Of a stretch of DNA of 64,000 nt, positions 22,026-31,760 are shown piece by piece. The notes beneath the pieces are model-generated. The model was not told where the DNA came from and did not search any database. It worked only from the letters and a program-made list of their open reading frames with translations. Source of the DNA: Numida meleagris (Eukaryota; Chordata; Aves; Galliformes; Numididae). Positions within the stretch are counted from its first letter, which is position 1. Each line of letters starts with the position of its first letter. The DNA lies in the NCBI RefSeq assembly GCF_002078875.1, contig NC_034421.1, positions 5,990,499 to 6,054,498 on the forward strand, read 5' to 3'. A program made the position numbers and the translations under genes.

Positions 22026-24483
22026 CTGGGGACAAAGGGACAGAAAAGTTTTAAGGAGAGCAACCACAAAACATCTCTCAAGGAAGTCAAGAACCACGTT
22101 TCTCCCTCTCCATACTGCCCAAGGAGAACGGGAATTTTAATCTAGAGCCCCATGTTGGAGGTGGCTGATGTTCCCCCATGATGTCCTCAAGTTGGGGTAC
22201 AATGCTCACAAAGCCAATGGTTCATGAAGCATGGAGGGCAACCCAAGGAGTGCCACATCCCCACGAGGTCACACTCTGGGAAGCCCCACAGTGGAAGGAC
22301 CCCTCTACGCAGGTGGCCTGAGGCCAGCCCGGCTCCCCCAGTGCAGAGATGCTGTTCCAGCCACGCGGGAAGGGGCCGGGACCCAGCCAGGCTGGGCAAG
22401 AGCGCAGACATGGCTGCAGCCGCAGGATGTTCGCAATCCTCCTGGAATCTGTCAACACGCGCCCGGTGCCAATTCACAGCACCGCGAGGAGCGGGGAGCT
22501 TCAGGGGGCACCGCTCCCCCAGGCACCCCTTCAGGTGACTAATGCATTATTAACCCCTATTAGCTCACAATTAATTCCCCTCTCCAGAAACAAAACCAGG
22601 GTCATTTTTGCACTTTGGGCATTTCCAGTTGCACTTAGTAACTAGACGCATGGCCATGCTCACAACCTGGTGCAAAACCTCAGCTCTTAGAGCAATGGCT
22701 CTGCTTTTGGATGCCCCCAATCCCACACTGAGCAGGCTCCAAGGGTGCAAACACGCTTGCGTCCACCGGAGGGTTCAAGTTGCAAACCAACACCCCCACG
22801 ACAAGCAGTTCTCAGCCCCCCGGGACCCTTTACCTGCGTGCTCACTGTGGTGGTGGCCGTCGGCCATGCCCCCCAGCCCGCTGTCAGCCTTGTAGATCTG
22901 GGTGCCGGCGTGGTGGCTGAGCTCGGCGCCAGAGTCGGAGTCGCTCTGCCCAGCTTTCACGCTTTTCCTCCTCCGGGGCTGGTATTTATAATCCGGGTGA
23001 TCCTTTTTGTGCTGGACCCTGAGCCGCTCAGCTTCTTCCACAAAGGGACGTTTCTCATTTTCGCTTAACAAACTGGTTTGGGATCGGTTTTAGAAAAAAA
23101 ATAATAATAAGGGAGGAAAAAGAAAAATTCACAGTTAATGCCTTTTCCTTAGAAATTTTCAGTTTATTTTCAGACTCACGTCCCCACTGAACTGACCAGA
23201 GAGTTCATTACAGTTTTGCCGTAGCACCAAAAAAGCAAAACCCTATTGCAAAAATGTGTTAAAATATCAGTTATAGAGGCACAAAAAAGCACATCCTCAC
23301 CCGTATTGATACCTGGGCAAACACCCCCTCCTCCCCCCCAACCTCATTTAAAATGCTACTTTTCATCCTTTTGCCAAATACAGTCCCCACAGTCACCCTA
23401 CAGATGCCACCCCGTCGCTGCAACCCGCAGCGCTGCCCACGTCCAGCATTGTGCAGGGCTTACAAAGAAATCCCAGATGCAAAGCAACGGGATTCTTTCT
23501 CTTAAATCTTTCCCCGGCCCCAACCCTGCCCCGCACACCGCTGAGGAGCCTGAGTGACCGCGCCGGGTTTGGTGCAGCTGCAGCGCACGGCCCAGCAAGA
23601 AAAGTTTGCATCAATGGTCGTAGCGCTGCCGATAGCGGGGGAAGTAAGAAAGCGGAGTGAAATCAGTGCTAAAAATCAGTTTGTTCGCTTTTACAGCTTG
23701 TTAGGCAGCAAGCAAGACAGTCAGAAAAGAAAAAAAAAGTGAATTAGAAAAAGCCATTGTAAAAGAAGTAGTAAGAATATAAGCAGTTTCTCAGGGATGT
23801 AGGAAGCACTGGAAAGGACAGGAACGAGCAGGGGCTGAGCAGTACGGAGCGCACTGAGAACCCCTCCGCAGGCAAAGACGGACGGGGAAAAAGAAGTTGA
23901 AAGAAAGGGAAAAGGTCAAAGAGAAAGGGAGAAAAAAAAAAAAAAAGAAAGAAGCGGTGGGAGAGACGCGAAGCTGCGCAAACGGGAGCAAAGCCCCGGA
24001 ACGTCCCCGGGCGGCGCGGAGATGCGCGGTGCGGACTCACCGCCACAGCTTGCCCAGCGTCTTGCTGAGCTCGGCGTTGTGCAGGTGCGGGTACTGGTCG
24101 GCCAGCTTCCTGCGGGCGGCCTGCGCCCACACCATGAAGGCGTTCATGGGCCGCTTGACGTGCGGCTTCGCCTTGAGCGACCCGTTGCCGCGCACGGGCA
24201 TGGGCACCAGGCTCCAGTCGTAGCCCTTCAGCACCTGCGAGACGGCGTCGCGGATGCAGGCGGGGAAGCGCTCGTCCACCTCGGCCGCATCCACCTTAGC
24301 GCCCAGCGGAGCGGCACCGGGGGGGCGCGGGGCGGGCGCGGGGGCGCAGCCCAGGCCCTCGGAGCCGGCGGGGGACAGCGGGGAGTCGGAGTCCGAGTCC
24401 ACGTGGGACATGGAGCTGGTGGTGCCCGCGGGGCTGCACGGAGCCTCCAGCGCTTTGTCGTGCTCCTCGGTCATGTTGAGCAT
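21295..24483 (-). CDS. SOX8: SOX8, SoxE transcription factor, complete coding sequence in 3 exons
   Basis: The spliced reading frame joins 24483-24041, 23072-22834 and 22025-21295 (443+239+731 = 1413 nt), giving 470 residues plus stop. Order of domains: acidic/serine N-terminus, SoxE dimerisation region at about 67-107 ([20 protein letters not shown]), HMG box at about 109-177 starting [11 protein letters not shown], basic stretch PRRRK after it, central transactivation motif [15 protein letters not shown] at 267-281, a SUMO consensus IKTE at 356-359, and a Ser/Tyr-rich C-terminal activation domain ending VYTTLTRP. The ending and the N-terminal MLNM fit SOX8 rather than SOX9 or SOX10. The first intron cuts the HMG box after KLWR, the SoxE-type position. 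Family knowledge: nuclear, binds (A/T)(A/T)CAA(A/T)G, dimerises on paired sites, acts in neural crest, ear, gonad and glia. The start is the first AUG of the leader. No break or frameshift is seen. Confidence 0.97.
22834..23072 (-). CDS. SOX8: SOX8 coding exon 2
   Basis: Completes Arg148 (CG|T) and the rest of the HMG box ([20 protein letters not shown] onward), then the basic PRRRK segment and a Ser/Asp/Gly/His-rich linker ending SEHAG. Acceptor AAACCAG|TTTG and donor CAG|GTAAAG are clean on the minus strand. Length 239 nt, entering in phase 2 and leaving in phase 1. Flanking introns are 968 and 808 bp, short as usual for avian SoxE genes. Confidence 0.95.
24041..24483 (-). CDS. SOX8: SOX8 coding exon 1
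   Basis: Codons 1-147 plus two bases of codon 148. It encodes the N-terminus, the dimerisation region and the first part of the HMG box up to KLW. The donor reads GCG|GTGAGT with the intron starting at 24040. A proline/alanine tract at residues 46-61 (starting [15 protein letters not shown]) has no counterpart that I recall in mammalian SOX8. No CAT trinucleotide occurs on the plus strand between 24484 and about 24800, so the leader carries no upstream AUG and the chosen start is the first one. A second in-frame AUG is codon 4. Confidence 0.96.
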
Positions 24484-24793
24484 CGGTGGCCGCGGGTGGG
24501 GCGGGATGGGGAAAAGGATGGGGGAGGCGAGTAGGGGGCGCGGGGCTGAGCCGCCCCGAGCGGAGCGGCGATTCCGTGCAGCCCTCCGCAGGCTCCCAGA
24601 AGGCGAGGAAAAAAAAAAAAAAAGACAAATAAAAGAAAAAAAAAACTGAGCAGAATACGATTTCAAGAAAAGGAAAAAGGCACAAAAGTAGCAAAATCAG
24701 CCAAAAAAAAAAAATGCAATCAAACTCTCTCGCTGCAGTCCCGGCGCCCCGCACTACTCCCCGCGTCCGCCGCTGCGCTCCACAACCAGTGCG
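24484..24793 (-). other. SOX8 5' untranslated leader (inferred)
   Basis: About 310 nt between the inferred start of transcription and the AUG. On the transcript strand it has several long pyrimidine tracts (T-runs opposite the A-runs at 24608-24622, 24635-24645 and 24703-24713) within otherwise GC-rich DNA, and no AUG. The 5' end is an inference from the promoter motifs. Confidence 0.45.
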
Positions 24794-24900
24794 AAACGCG
24801 GCCCCCCGGCAACGGGCGCCTTTAAGGCGCGGGAGTGAGGCTCCGCCCCCAGCGCCGCTCCCGATTGGCGGAGAGGGCGGGGCTCATTTCCATAGGGGGC
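24784..24900 (-). promoter_or_regulatory. SOX8 core promoter candidate
   Basis: Read on the minus strand this stretch has GC boxes (CCCGCC near 24880 and GGGGCGG near 24850), a CCAAT box followed by CGG at 24868-24864, and a TATA-like TTAAA inside the near-palindrome GCGCCTTAAAGGCGCC around 24821. Spacing of about 40 bp from CCAAT to TTAAA is promoter-like and would put transcription start near 24793. It is embedded in a CpG-dense block. The start site is inferred and not shown by the sequence. Confidence 0.55.
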
Positions 24901-25100
24901 GGTGCGTGCCGCTGTGGGGCCGTGCTGCTCTCGCGCCGCGCTCCCGCTCGGAGTCTCCGGTGCCGCTCGGAGCTGCTTGGTTCGCGGCTTCGGTCTCCGC
25001 GCTGCGCGGCCGTAATGTGCCGGGGACGCTCCGCTGCGGTACCGCTGTGGCTCATGGGGATTCCCGGCGGCGGGGCTGCGGTTAAGGCCCGGCTGTGCGC

Positions 25101-27109
25101 AAAAGTCCTTTTATTCTGGGGGGAAGTGGAGTCCTGGTGCGGCTGGGGTGCACCGAATTTTTGCTCCTTGCTCTGCTATTTAGCTTTTAAAATCTTAGTT
25201 ACCCGGAGACGAATACGGGGCACGGTGCGTCCCGAGCCGCGCGGTGCTGCCCCCGCAGCCTCCGGGCCGAGCTCGGAGCGAGCGCTGCTTCGCCAGAACT
25301 CATTGAGAGCATTTGATTCTAATTAGCCGCGGAATCCAGCCCTGTAATTGGGGCTGGAAGAAAGTAGTGCCCCGAATTCCGGCTTTATTCCTTCCTCAGC
25401 TCCTCTGTCCCCCTGGAAAAATAGGGTCAAGCCTAAGATTTACAGGAAAAAATAGGAATTGCGCTCCAGCACTTAGAAATAGCGGCAGTGCGGGGCTGTG
25501 AGCAGCTTGTTTGTTTCCTGAGACGTGTACTCACCTTGAAATAAAGTGTGCGCTCTGAATTCAAATAGAGAACTGCTTTCACTTGTGTGCGTGCCACGCT
25601 GTGCGTATCTGTCCGATGAGAAAATGGATGCGTTTCGGTGGACTTGTTATGTCAGTTGACAAATGAAGCCGGTCACTGTGGGGTCTCACGGCTCGTTACT
25701 AAGTTTGTTGCGTGGTATTTCAGTGAGTCAGGTAAATTGTATTTCATTCATTGAATGAATGGTGGCTGAGTCAAAGCAACAGTCACTGCTTTCAGTCCCT
25801 GATTGCAGTCAGCCCGTCCGGGCAGTGCGTCCCTCAGAAGATCCCAACGCCATTGTGGGGCTGGGAGGGCTCCGTGGGGTGAGGAAGGGCAACCAGAGCT
25901 GCGCTCCACTCGTTGCTGCCCTCAGGCTCAGGTCATCCTGCAGCCCTGAGGAATGTGAGATCAGTGATGTTGCATTACTCCGCGTTCACATCCTGCTGTC
26001 CTGCCTGGCTCCCCAGCACTGCCCAGGGCAGTGAGATGCACCTCCCGGCCCACTTGTAAAAGCAGGGAGGAGGAGGAGGAGAACGCTCAGGAGCTGCTGC
26101 TGCTTATTATTCTGGAGGTGGATAGGAGAAGGGGAGAGCCTGGGATGGGCAGGGCACATCTGCTCACATCTGCTTTGGGGATCTTGCAGGTTCATATTTG
26201 ATATGACGAAGAGTTGATGATGTTTGCCCAGGGATGGGCAAAGGATGGAGCTGCAGGACGGGTCCTGCGGTGATTTCACATCATGTGTTGTTTTATCTGG
26301 GGCTATCAGCTGGCTGGGAGGTGCACAGACATCAGAAAGGGAAGGGCACGAGGGACTGAGACAAGGGGCAGGTACAGCAACGCTGCAGTTCCACTTCTGT
26401 AGGAGAAAGTGCGAGTGTATTTCTTCCTTAGTGGTTTTGTTTGCTTGGTTCATGCCATATCCCAGTTGATACCCTTTGGCCTTTGTCAGAAGAAAGGGGT
26501 TACTTCCTCAACCCTGCCCATGAGACCAAGCCTCAGAGGCCAAAGGAGAAACAGACATCTTTGGGGAGCACTGAGATTCACGTAAGCCAATGGAAGCTTA
26601 AACAGTGTGCTGAACGGGGCAGGTTTAGGGATGATTTGGGGTGGAACAGAGGGATAAATAAGCTGTTCTTGACAGGGTGGGCACGGCAGGAGTCCATCAG
26701 GCACCTGCCAATATTGGCCGTGGTGCTTCATTTTTTGTGAAGTCTGACACTGATAAAGTTCCTGGCCGGCTCACACTGATGTTGCTTGAGATCAAGCACT
26801 AAATCCCGCATGTGCATGCCTGGCCCCATCTCATTGTCACTTGTCTCTGGGAACCCCCAGAATCATCACGGGATGGAGGCACCCTGACCCCAGTCCCAGC
26901 ACATCTCCTGGTCCTGCACGGCAGTGTCCTGGCTGTAGGGCAGTCAGTGCCCCACGCACACAGGGGTAGGGACATTTCATCACAGCCTCAAACAGGAGAG
27001 ACATTTTCAGAGCATGTGAGAACACACAATGGGAAATGCTCTGCAGCGCGCACTCCCTCGCTGGCTGGGGGGCCCAGCCAAAAGTGGGCTCTGTGGCTTA
27101 ATCTGACCG
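25101..27109. other. Divergent intergenic region, SOX8-proximal part
   Basis: No exon. CpG density falls after 25100. 25180-25420 keeps some CpGs and AATTAGCC/TGTAATTGGG words that may belong to a promoter-proximal enhancer. From 25750 to 27100 I see ordinary unique DNA. Confidence 0.5.
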
Positions 27110-27460
27110 AGTGGTGAGGTTATCATTTTTCAGCAATTGGCTACCTTTGAACCGCGAGCAGACTTTACATGGGAATTTCAAAGAGCAAATAAAAAGAGCC
27201 TTCCAGGGAGAAGAAAAAACAATCCCTAATCAGATAAGAGTAACCTATGCATCGTGTTAAAATAAGCCTCTGACATCTGCAGGATTAATGCTCTGCCCAG
27301 AGGATACAGCATTTCAGCGGCAGCTCGGAGATTTCTGCGAAACAAAATTCACTCGTTTTCAGTACAGCTACTGATTTCTAACAGGAAGGAAAAGATCCGC
27401 AGTAGCTTTCAGTTCATTTCAATTAAAACAGCAGCCGAAGAGCGGAAAAGCTTTGCTCTC
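27110..27460. promoter_or_regulatory. Candidate enhancer upstream of SOX8 (27.1-27.5 kb)
   Basis: Unique AT-rich DNA 2.3 kb upstream of the SOX8 promoter with a SOX-type AAAACAATCC, a following CTAATC, GATA-type CAGATAAGAG, TCF/SOX-type CAACAAAATT-like words and TTAAAATAAG. It is bounded by GC-richer text. Function towards SOX8 or LMF1 cannot be decided from sequence. Confidence 0.33.
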
Positions 27461-28439
27461 AGGATGAAGCATAGCATTGGGTCCAGTCCTACAGGGTGTG
27501 CTCGCAAAGGCTCCAGCACAGACCGCTGTCTGCTCATACAACTCTAGCGCTGGATTTACATCGCTCAGCTGCTTGCTTGATCAGTTGTGGTCCAAAATTG
27601 GTCATCCACACACACGAGCTGAGCCTCGCTTCTGTGGACAATTTGGAAATCTAAGTAGTCAGATCCATTTGGAGGATTAAAATGGACAGAACTTTTTTGC
27701 AAATTTTAACTAACGCTTTGGGTATTTAGTCCCTGGCATTTATTTCCACCGCTCCCACCGGCAGGCTTAGTCGTGCTCTCAGAATTCTCAGTGTCACCTG
27801 CACAGCAGGAGTGAAAAACAACCGTGTGCTCCCATCAGAGTTCCTGCGTTCCAGACACCGAGCTCCCACCACAGCAAGAACAAGTCTGTATTGTTCCAGC
27901 CTCATCCAGAGCCCATTATTAGAGACATTTCCACAGGCTGTGAAGAGCTGGGACCCGGGGCTTGCATCACAATGATTGGAAGCAAACCTGCACCCCTTGC
28001 ACAGCTGCTGCAGTTTGCTGAGAGCAGGGTGAAGAAAGAGGGGCTTAAATATTAGTTTTTAATATTAGTTTTTACTGCGTTAATGGGGCTCTGAGCTCAT
28101 GCGTCCCTCCTTTTTCTGGACAGCTGCAGGACAAATGTAATGCAGGAATGTGTCCCCCAGAAGCTCCCTTCCAACCCATGAACATTTACCTGGCGGGATA
28201 CGAGAAACATGCACCGGTCAGGGCTCTGCTGACCTTCCTCTGCTTAAAAGGCACATGGAGAGGAGTGCGTGGGATCCCTGAGTCCTTTTCTAGGTTTCAT
28301 CATGGCAGGAGATATCAGGAAAAAAATGAACCTATTCTTGGGAAGGTTTCACTTCAAAGAGCGCTCTGCGAAAATCTTCACATGCTGCATTTGGCCTGGA
28401 GAGGAATTTCTGCTAAAATAAAACCAAAAAGCCCTCACT
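27461..28439. other. Gene-free intergenic stretch
   Basis: No exon or recognisable repeat. A direct repeat of TTAATATTAGTTTTTA-like text at 28047-28073 is local simple duplication. Confidence 0.5.
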
Positions 28440-29060
28440 AACAAGCGCCTTTTTGATTATTAATTTTTAATATCCCAGTGGAAGATGTTAACTCGTGGCT
28501 CGCTCGGAGTTTTTGTCTTGCAGCGCTCACAGCCGCGGTGCTGGCAGCCAAGGACCCGGCGCTGAAAGCAATTACAAACCTGAACAGATTTCTCTTTCGA
28601 TCTCAGAAAACGTGTGTGTGCAAGGACCAGAACGAGGGGGAAGGAAAATAAACGTCAAGGCGTTCTTTGTATTCAAATTTTATAAGATATCATTAGCATA
28701 ACAAAAATTGCTGTAGAGCGATGAAGGACACAACAGTCAGATTTAAAGGCCAGGTGGCAAGAGATCTATTTTTTCCTGTTGCATGACACAGGCTGGGTGG
28801 CATTTTTATTTTTTCAGAATAATGGCGAACGACGGTTTTATTACATATGATCACTGTGATTATTAATTGTTTGTCCTGTGGTACTGCTTTGGAATCCCAC
28901 TTCCGAATCAACACCCCCCTTGTTATAGACACTGTACAAATACCGTAAGAAAAAAGTAATTCTTCCTCCAAAAATCCTTTTCAGCCTTAATCCTGCTAAC
29001 TCTGGAGTTAAGGATCGGATTTCCACGGGGAAAGATCAGAGATTTTAATGGAAAAAATAT
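28440..29060. promoter_or_regulatory. Candidate conserved noncoding block (28.4-29.1 kb)
   Basis: Unique AT-rich DNA with many homeodomain cores (GATTATTAATTTTTAATATC, TCATTAGCATAAC, GATTATTAATTG) and AACAAAAATTG. A CpG-bearing stretch (28490-28560) lies within it. It is about midway between SOX8 and LMF1. Regulatory role inferred. Confidence 0.3.
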
Positions 29061-29479
29061 TACCGCTGGAAAAATCTTAACAGTAGAATAGTAGAAGGAA
29101 GCTCCCAAATTCTTCGTGAGATCCCACCTCCCATTCAGCAGACGCAGCTGAATGCTCTGTGGGATTGTGTATTACTGTATTATATATAAGTGAATGTATG
29201 TTTTCTTTAGAGGAGTCCCCAAATGTTAATGCTTCTTTACAAAATGGTTATTTCTGCACACATTCACTTGCTCTGTTTTATTTAAACCCAATTCCTGGCA
29301 GCCAGAGGGGGGGAAAGTCTGGACCTGAATGAACACAGAGTAATTTAGGGTGCCAGGGACAGCAGGGCTGAGGTGCTGATGGGGACAGCTGCTGGGTGCT
29401 GTGACAGTAAATGCTTGTTTCTCTGTCACTTTTGCAGCTGTTTGGAACACAGCAAAATAGGGTCGGGCGGGGGGACGTG

Positions 29480-29730
29480 GCGGCTCGCATTTTGTTGAAT
29501 GAAGATCAGCATCAATGATGCCTCTGCGCTGCCTGCGGGCCTGACATTTATGAATCGCTTTCCCTTTGAGACGCAGGGCCTCGCTCTTAAATATCTCGTT
29601 TGTGTTACTTGCTGGGTTCTTACATTGTTTTTCTTTTCTGATACTTTTGTTTGAAACGAGGGAAAGCCAGCAAAAATTACAACATGAAAATGAAAGCTGA
29701 CAACAAAAAAGTGAGCAGAAAACCAAACAC
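29480..29730. promoter_or_regulatory. Candidate conserved noncoding element (29.5-29.7 kb)
   Basis: Unique text with retained CpGs and words such as TTGTTGAATGAAGATCAGC, ACATTTATGAATCGC and TTAAATATCTCG, unlike the surrounding DNA. A second similar patch lies at 30010-30190 (CCAATTATTCCC, TCAATTATCC). Function unknown. Confidence 0.27.
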
Positions 29731-30650
29731 AGCTGACAGTGCACACAAAGCGGGGCACCAACATGAACCACGGAACAGAGGGAAGGTAATTCAATGTTCT
29801 AATCCACCATTTTATTGCACATTTTCCTCTATAGCTCGATCCATCTTCCAGTAGAGCTAAAGGAAATCTCCTATGGCCTGTTATGAGTGTCGTATCAATC
29901 CTTTAGAGTAACAACATGTTAATGCAATTTAATGTACTTAAAACCTTGAAGCTCATCTCGTTGCAAGGCACCATAGGCATGCTGCTGTCTCAGCCCACGC
30001 TGCAGAGCTCAGGGTGATCCCTTGCCATGAAAACCGATCGAGTTCCGCATCCCTTTCCCAGCTCCAATTATTCCCTTTTTGCTAAATCTTTAGCCTAAGC
30101 CTTCCACTTTTCCTCAGCAATTTCCTCAATTATCCAGTTTGTTTTACAGACATTGCCACTTAACGTGGAATTTGCTGTAAAAGTTTCATGCAGACCCCAC
30201 AAAGGAAACCATTAGCTTCCATCTCCTTACATTTATCTAGCCAAACCTCGTGGCTAATCCAAAGGGAGAGCGAAACTGCAGTCCACCCGCAGCCCTTAAC
30301 AAACAGCTTATTTTTCTTTGCCTATACAATGCACCATTATGTCGTGCTTGTGTTTTTTTTCTTTTTTCTTTTTTCTAACAGAACAATGCAAGCAGCGGTG
30401 ATGGGAAACTGGAAAAACAAAAGAGGCATTGATAAGAGATGGTTGTACAGTCTGAGAAGCATTGAATAGCATTACACCTGATAACAGATACTTTCTCAGA
30501 GTGCAGCACACAGCTCAGCAATGCGGTGTTTACTTGGATGGGCTGCGCTTCTAAAAGCATCTAAACAGCTGCCGGGGGCACTTTACTAAAACGTTTTTGG
30601 TTAAAAACAATATATATGGCTGAACAGGGGGGTCAAGTATTTGACGGCTG
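29731..30650. other. Gene-free intergenic stretch
   Basis: No exon. T-rich simple sequence at 30350-30377. Apart from the AT-rich patch at 30010-30190 nothing is recognised. Confidence 0.5.
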
Positions 30651-30785
30651 TAGAATCATAGAATGAGTGTGGAGATGTGGCACTCGGGGACATGGTCAGT
30701 GAGCATGGTGGGATGGGTCAGGGTTGGACTTGGCAATGGGAGAGGGCTTTTCCAACCTTAATGGTTTTATGAATGATTCTATGAA
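30651..30785 (+). mobile_element. CR1 LINE 3' end fragment, sense, between antisense CR1 pieces
   Basis: After an antisense-looking tail word TAGAATCATAGAAT (30651-30664) comes the familiar CR1 3' UTR text in sense: GGAGATGTGGCACT, GGGACATGGTCAGTG, GGGTTGGACTTGG, TTTTCCAACCTTAATG, ending ATGATTCTATGA. CR1 is the main avian non-LTR retrotransposon and ends in ATTCTATG-type repeats. Confidence 0.8.
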
Positions 30786-31030
30786 CACAGTGACTCCAGC
30801 CCTCTGTGGGCAGCAGTGCCAGTGCCCGACCGCTCTTTTGGAGAAGAAATGTTTCCTAATATCCATCATGAACCTCACCTGGCACTACTTAGGGCCATTC
30901 CCTCTCATCCTATTGCTGTTACCTGGAGGAAAAGGCTGACTCCCCCTCACCACAACCTGCTTTCAGGAGACCATAATGTCTCCCCTGAGCCTCCTTTTCT
31001 CCAGACGGGACCATCCCAATATCTTTGCAC
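30786..31030 (-). mobile_element. CR1 LINE 3' region fragment, antisense
   Basis: Antisense CR1 text: CAGTGACTCCAGCC, GAGAAGAAATGTTTCCTAA, GGGCCATTCCCTCTCATCCT, GTCTCCCCTGAGCCTCCTTT. It is truncated and carries no intact reading frame. It ends directly beside the LMF1 CpG island. Confidence 0.82.
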
Positions 31031-31059
31031 TTAAACACCTTTATTTCCAAGACCATTCC

Positions 31060-31760
31060 CTGGGGTCGGAGCACACAACACACATTTTTCCACAAAAAGC
31101 CCTCCCCGTATCCTTGGCACCGCAACGCTCGGAGTAAGCCACAGCCGCTTCCCCCTCCCCGGAGACCCACAGCGAAGCCCGGACGACGCCGGCCGCGCTG
31201 AGGCGATGCATTCCCGCCCGCCGCCCTGCCCGGCCCGCGGGGGGCGGCCGCACGCATGCTCGCTGCGTGCCCCGACATGGCGGCGCCCAGCGCGGCGCTG
31301 AGGCAGCGGCGGGGGGCGGCGGCGGGCGGCAGCGGCGCCCCCGAGACTCCGGGGCGGGCGGAGGGCCCGGGGTCGGCGGGCAGCGGGGTTGGCCCGCTGC
31401 TGTCGCCGGGTACCTTCTGGCTCACCCGCATCGTGCTGCTGCGCGCCGTAGCGCTGCTGTACCGTGAGTGTCTGGGCGCTGCCGCCGCGCCGCGTTCTCT
31501 CTCCCGGGAGCGAGTAGGGGACGGCCCGGCTCGCTGCCAGCAGGACCGCGGGAATTCCTGAGGGTTTGGGGTTTCTCGTAGTTCTGCGCGCTGCCAGCGG
31601 GTCAGGTGGGGCGGGCGCGGTGTGGTGGGAAGCGTTGGGGTCGCGGTGTGAAGGTCTCGGGAGACCCATCGGCATCTGCTCCGGTCACTGCGGGACGGGG
31701 CTGTGCGGCTGCGGAGCTCACACCCGGCCCGGGCGCAGCACTGAGGCGGGCAGAGCACTC
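31060..31760. promoter_or_regulatory. LMF1 CpG island and promoter region
   Basis: Dense CpG and G/C content begins about 200 bp before the first AUG and continues about 300 bp into intron 1. The stretch 31211-31255 is almost pure G/C with GC-box-like GGGGCGG. No TATA box is visible, which fits a broad housekeeping-type promoter. The island abuts a rearranged CR1 copy on its upstream side. Confidence 0.65.
31256..31463 (+). CDS. LMF1: LMF1 coding exon 1
   Basis: 69 codons plus one base, ending ...RAVALLY with donor ACC|GTGAGT. Two in-frame AUGs lie seven codons apart: 31256 (weak context, C at -3) and 31277 (GACATGG, better context). Human LMF1 also carries seven residues before its MAAP, so I place the start at 31256 and give 31277 as the alternative. 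The exon lies inside a CpG island and encodes the cytosolic/low-complexity N-terminus and the start of the first membrane helix. Confidence 0.88.

Larger units (their letters stand above)
24020..25100. promoter_or_regulatory. CpG island spanning SOX8 exon 1 and promoter
   Basis: This block is strikingly GC- and CpG-rich compared with DNA on either side, apart from an A-rich leader insert at about 24608-24715. It covers the first coding exon and continues about 300 bp past the inferred start of transcription. Vertebrate developmental regulator genes usually sit in such islands. No second transcript facing the LMF1 side can be supported from open reading frames here. Confidence 0.7.

Noticed and set aside
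24835..25326. 163-codon open frame on the plus strand upstream of SOX8
   Set aside because: Arg/Ala/Gly-rich frame produced by CpG-island composition; no AUG in good context and no domain.
30919..31758. 279-codon open frame on the minus strand across the LMF1 promoter
   Set aside because: Antisense of the LMF1 CpG island and a CR1 fragment; composition artefact.
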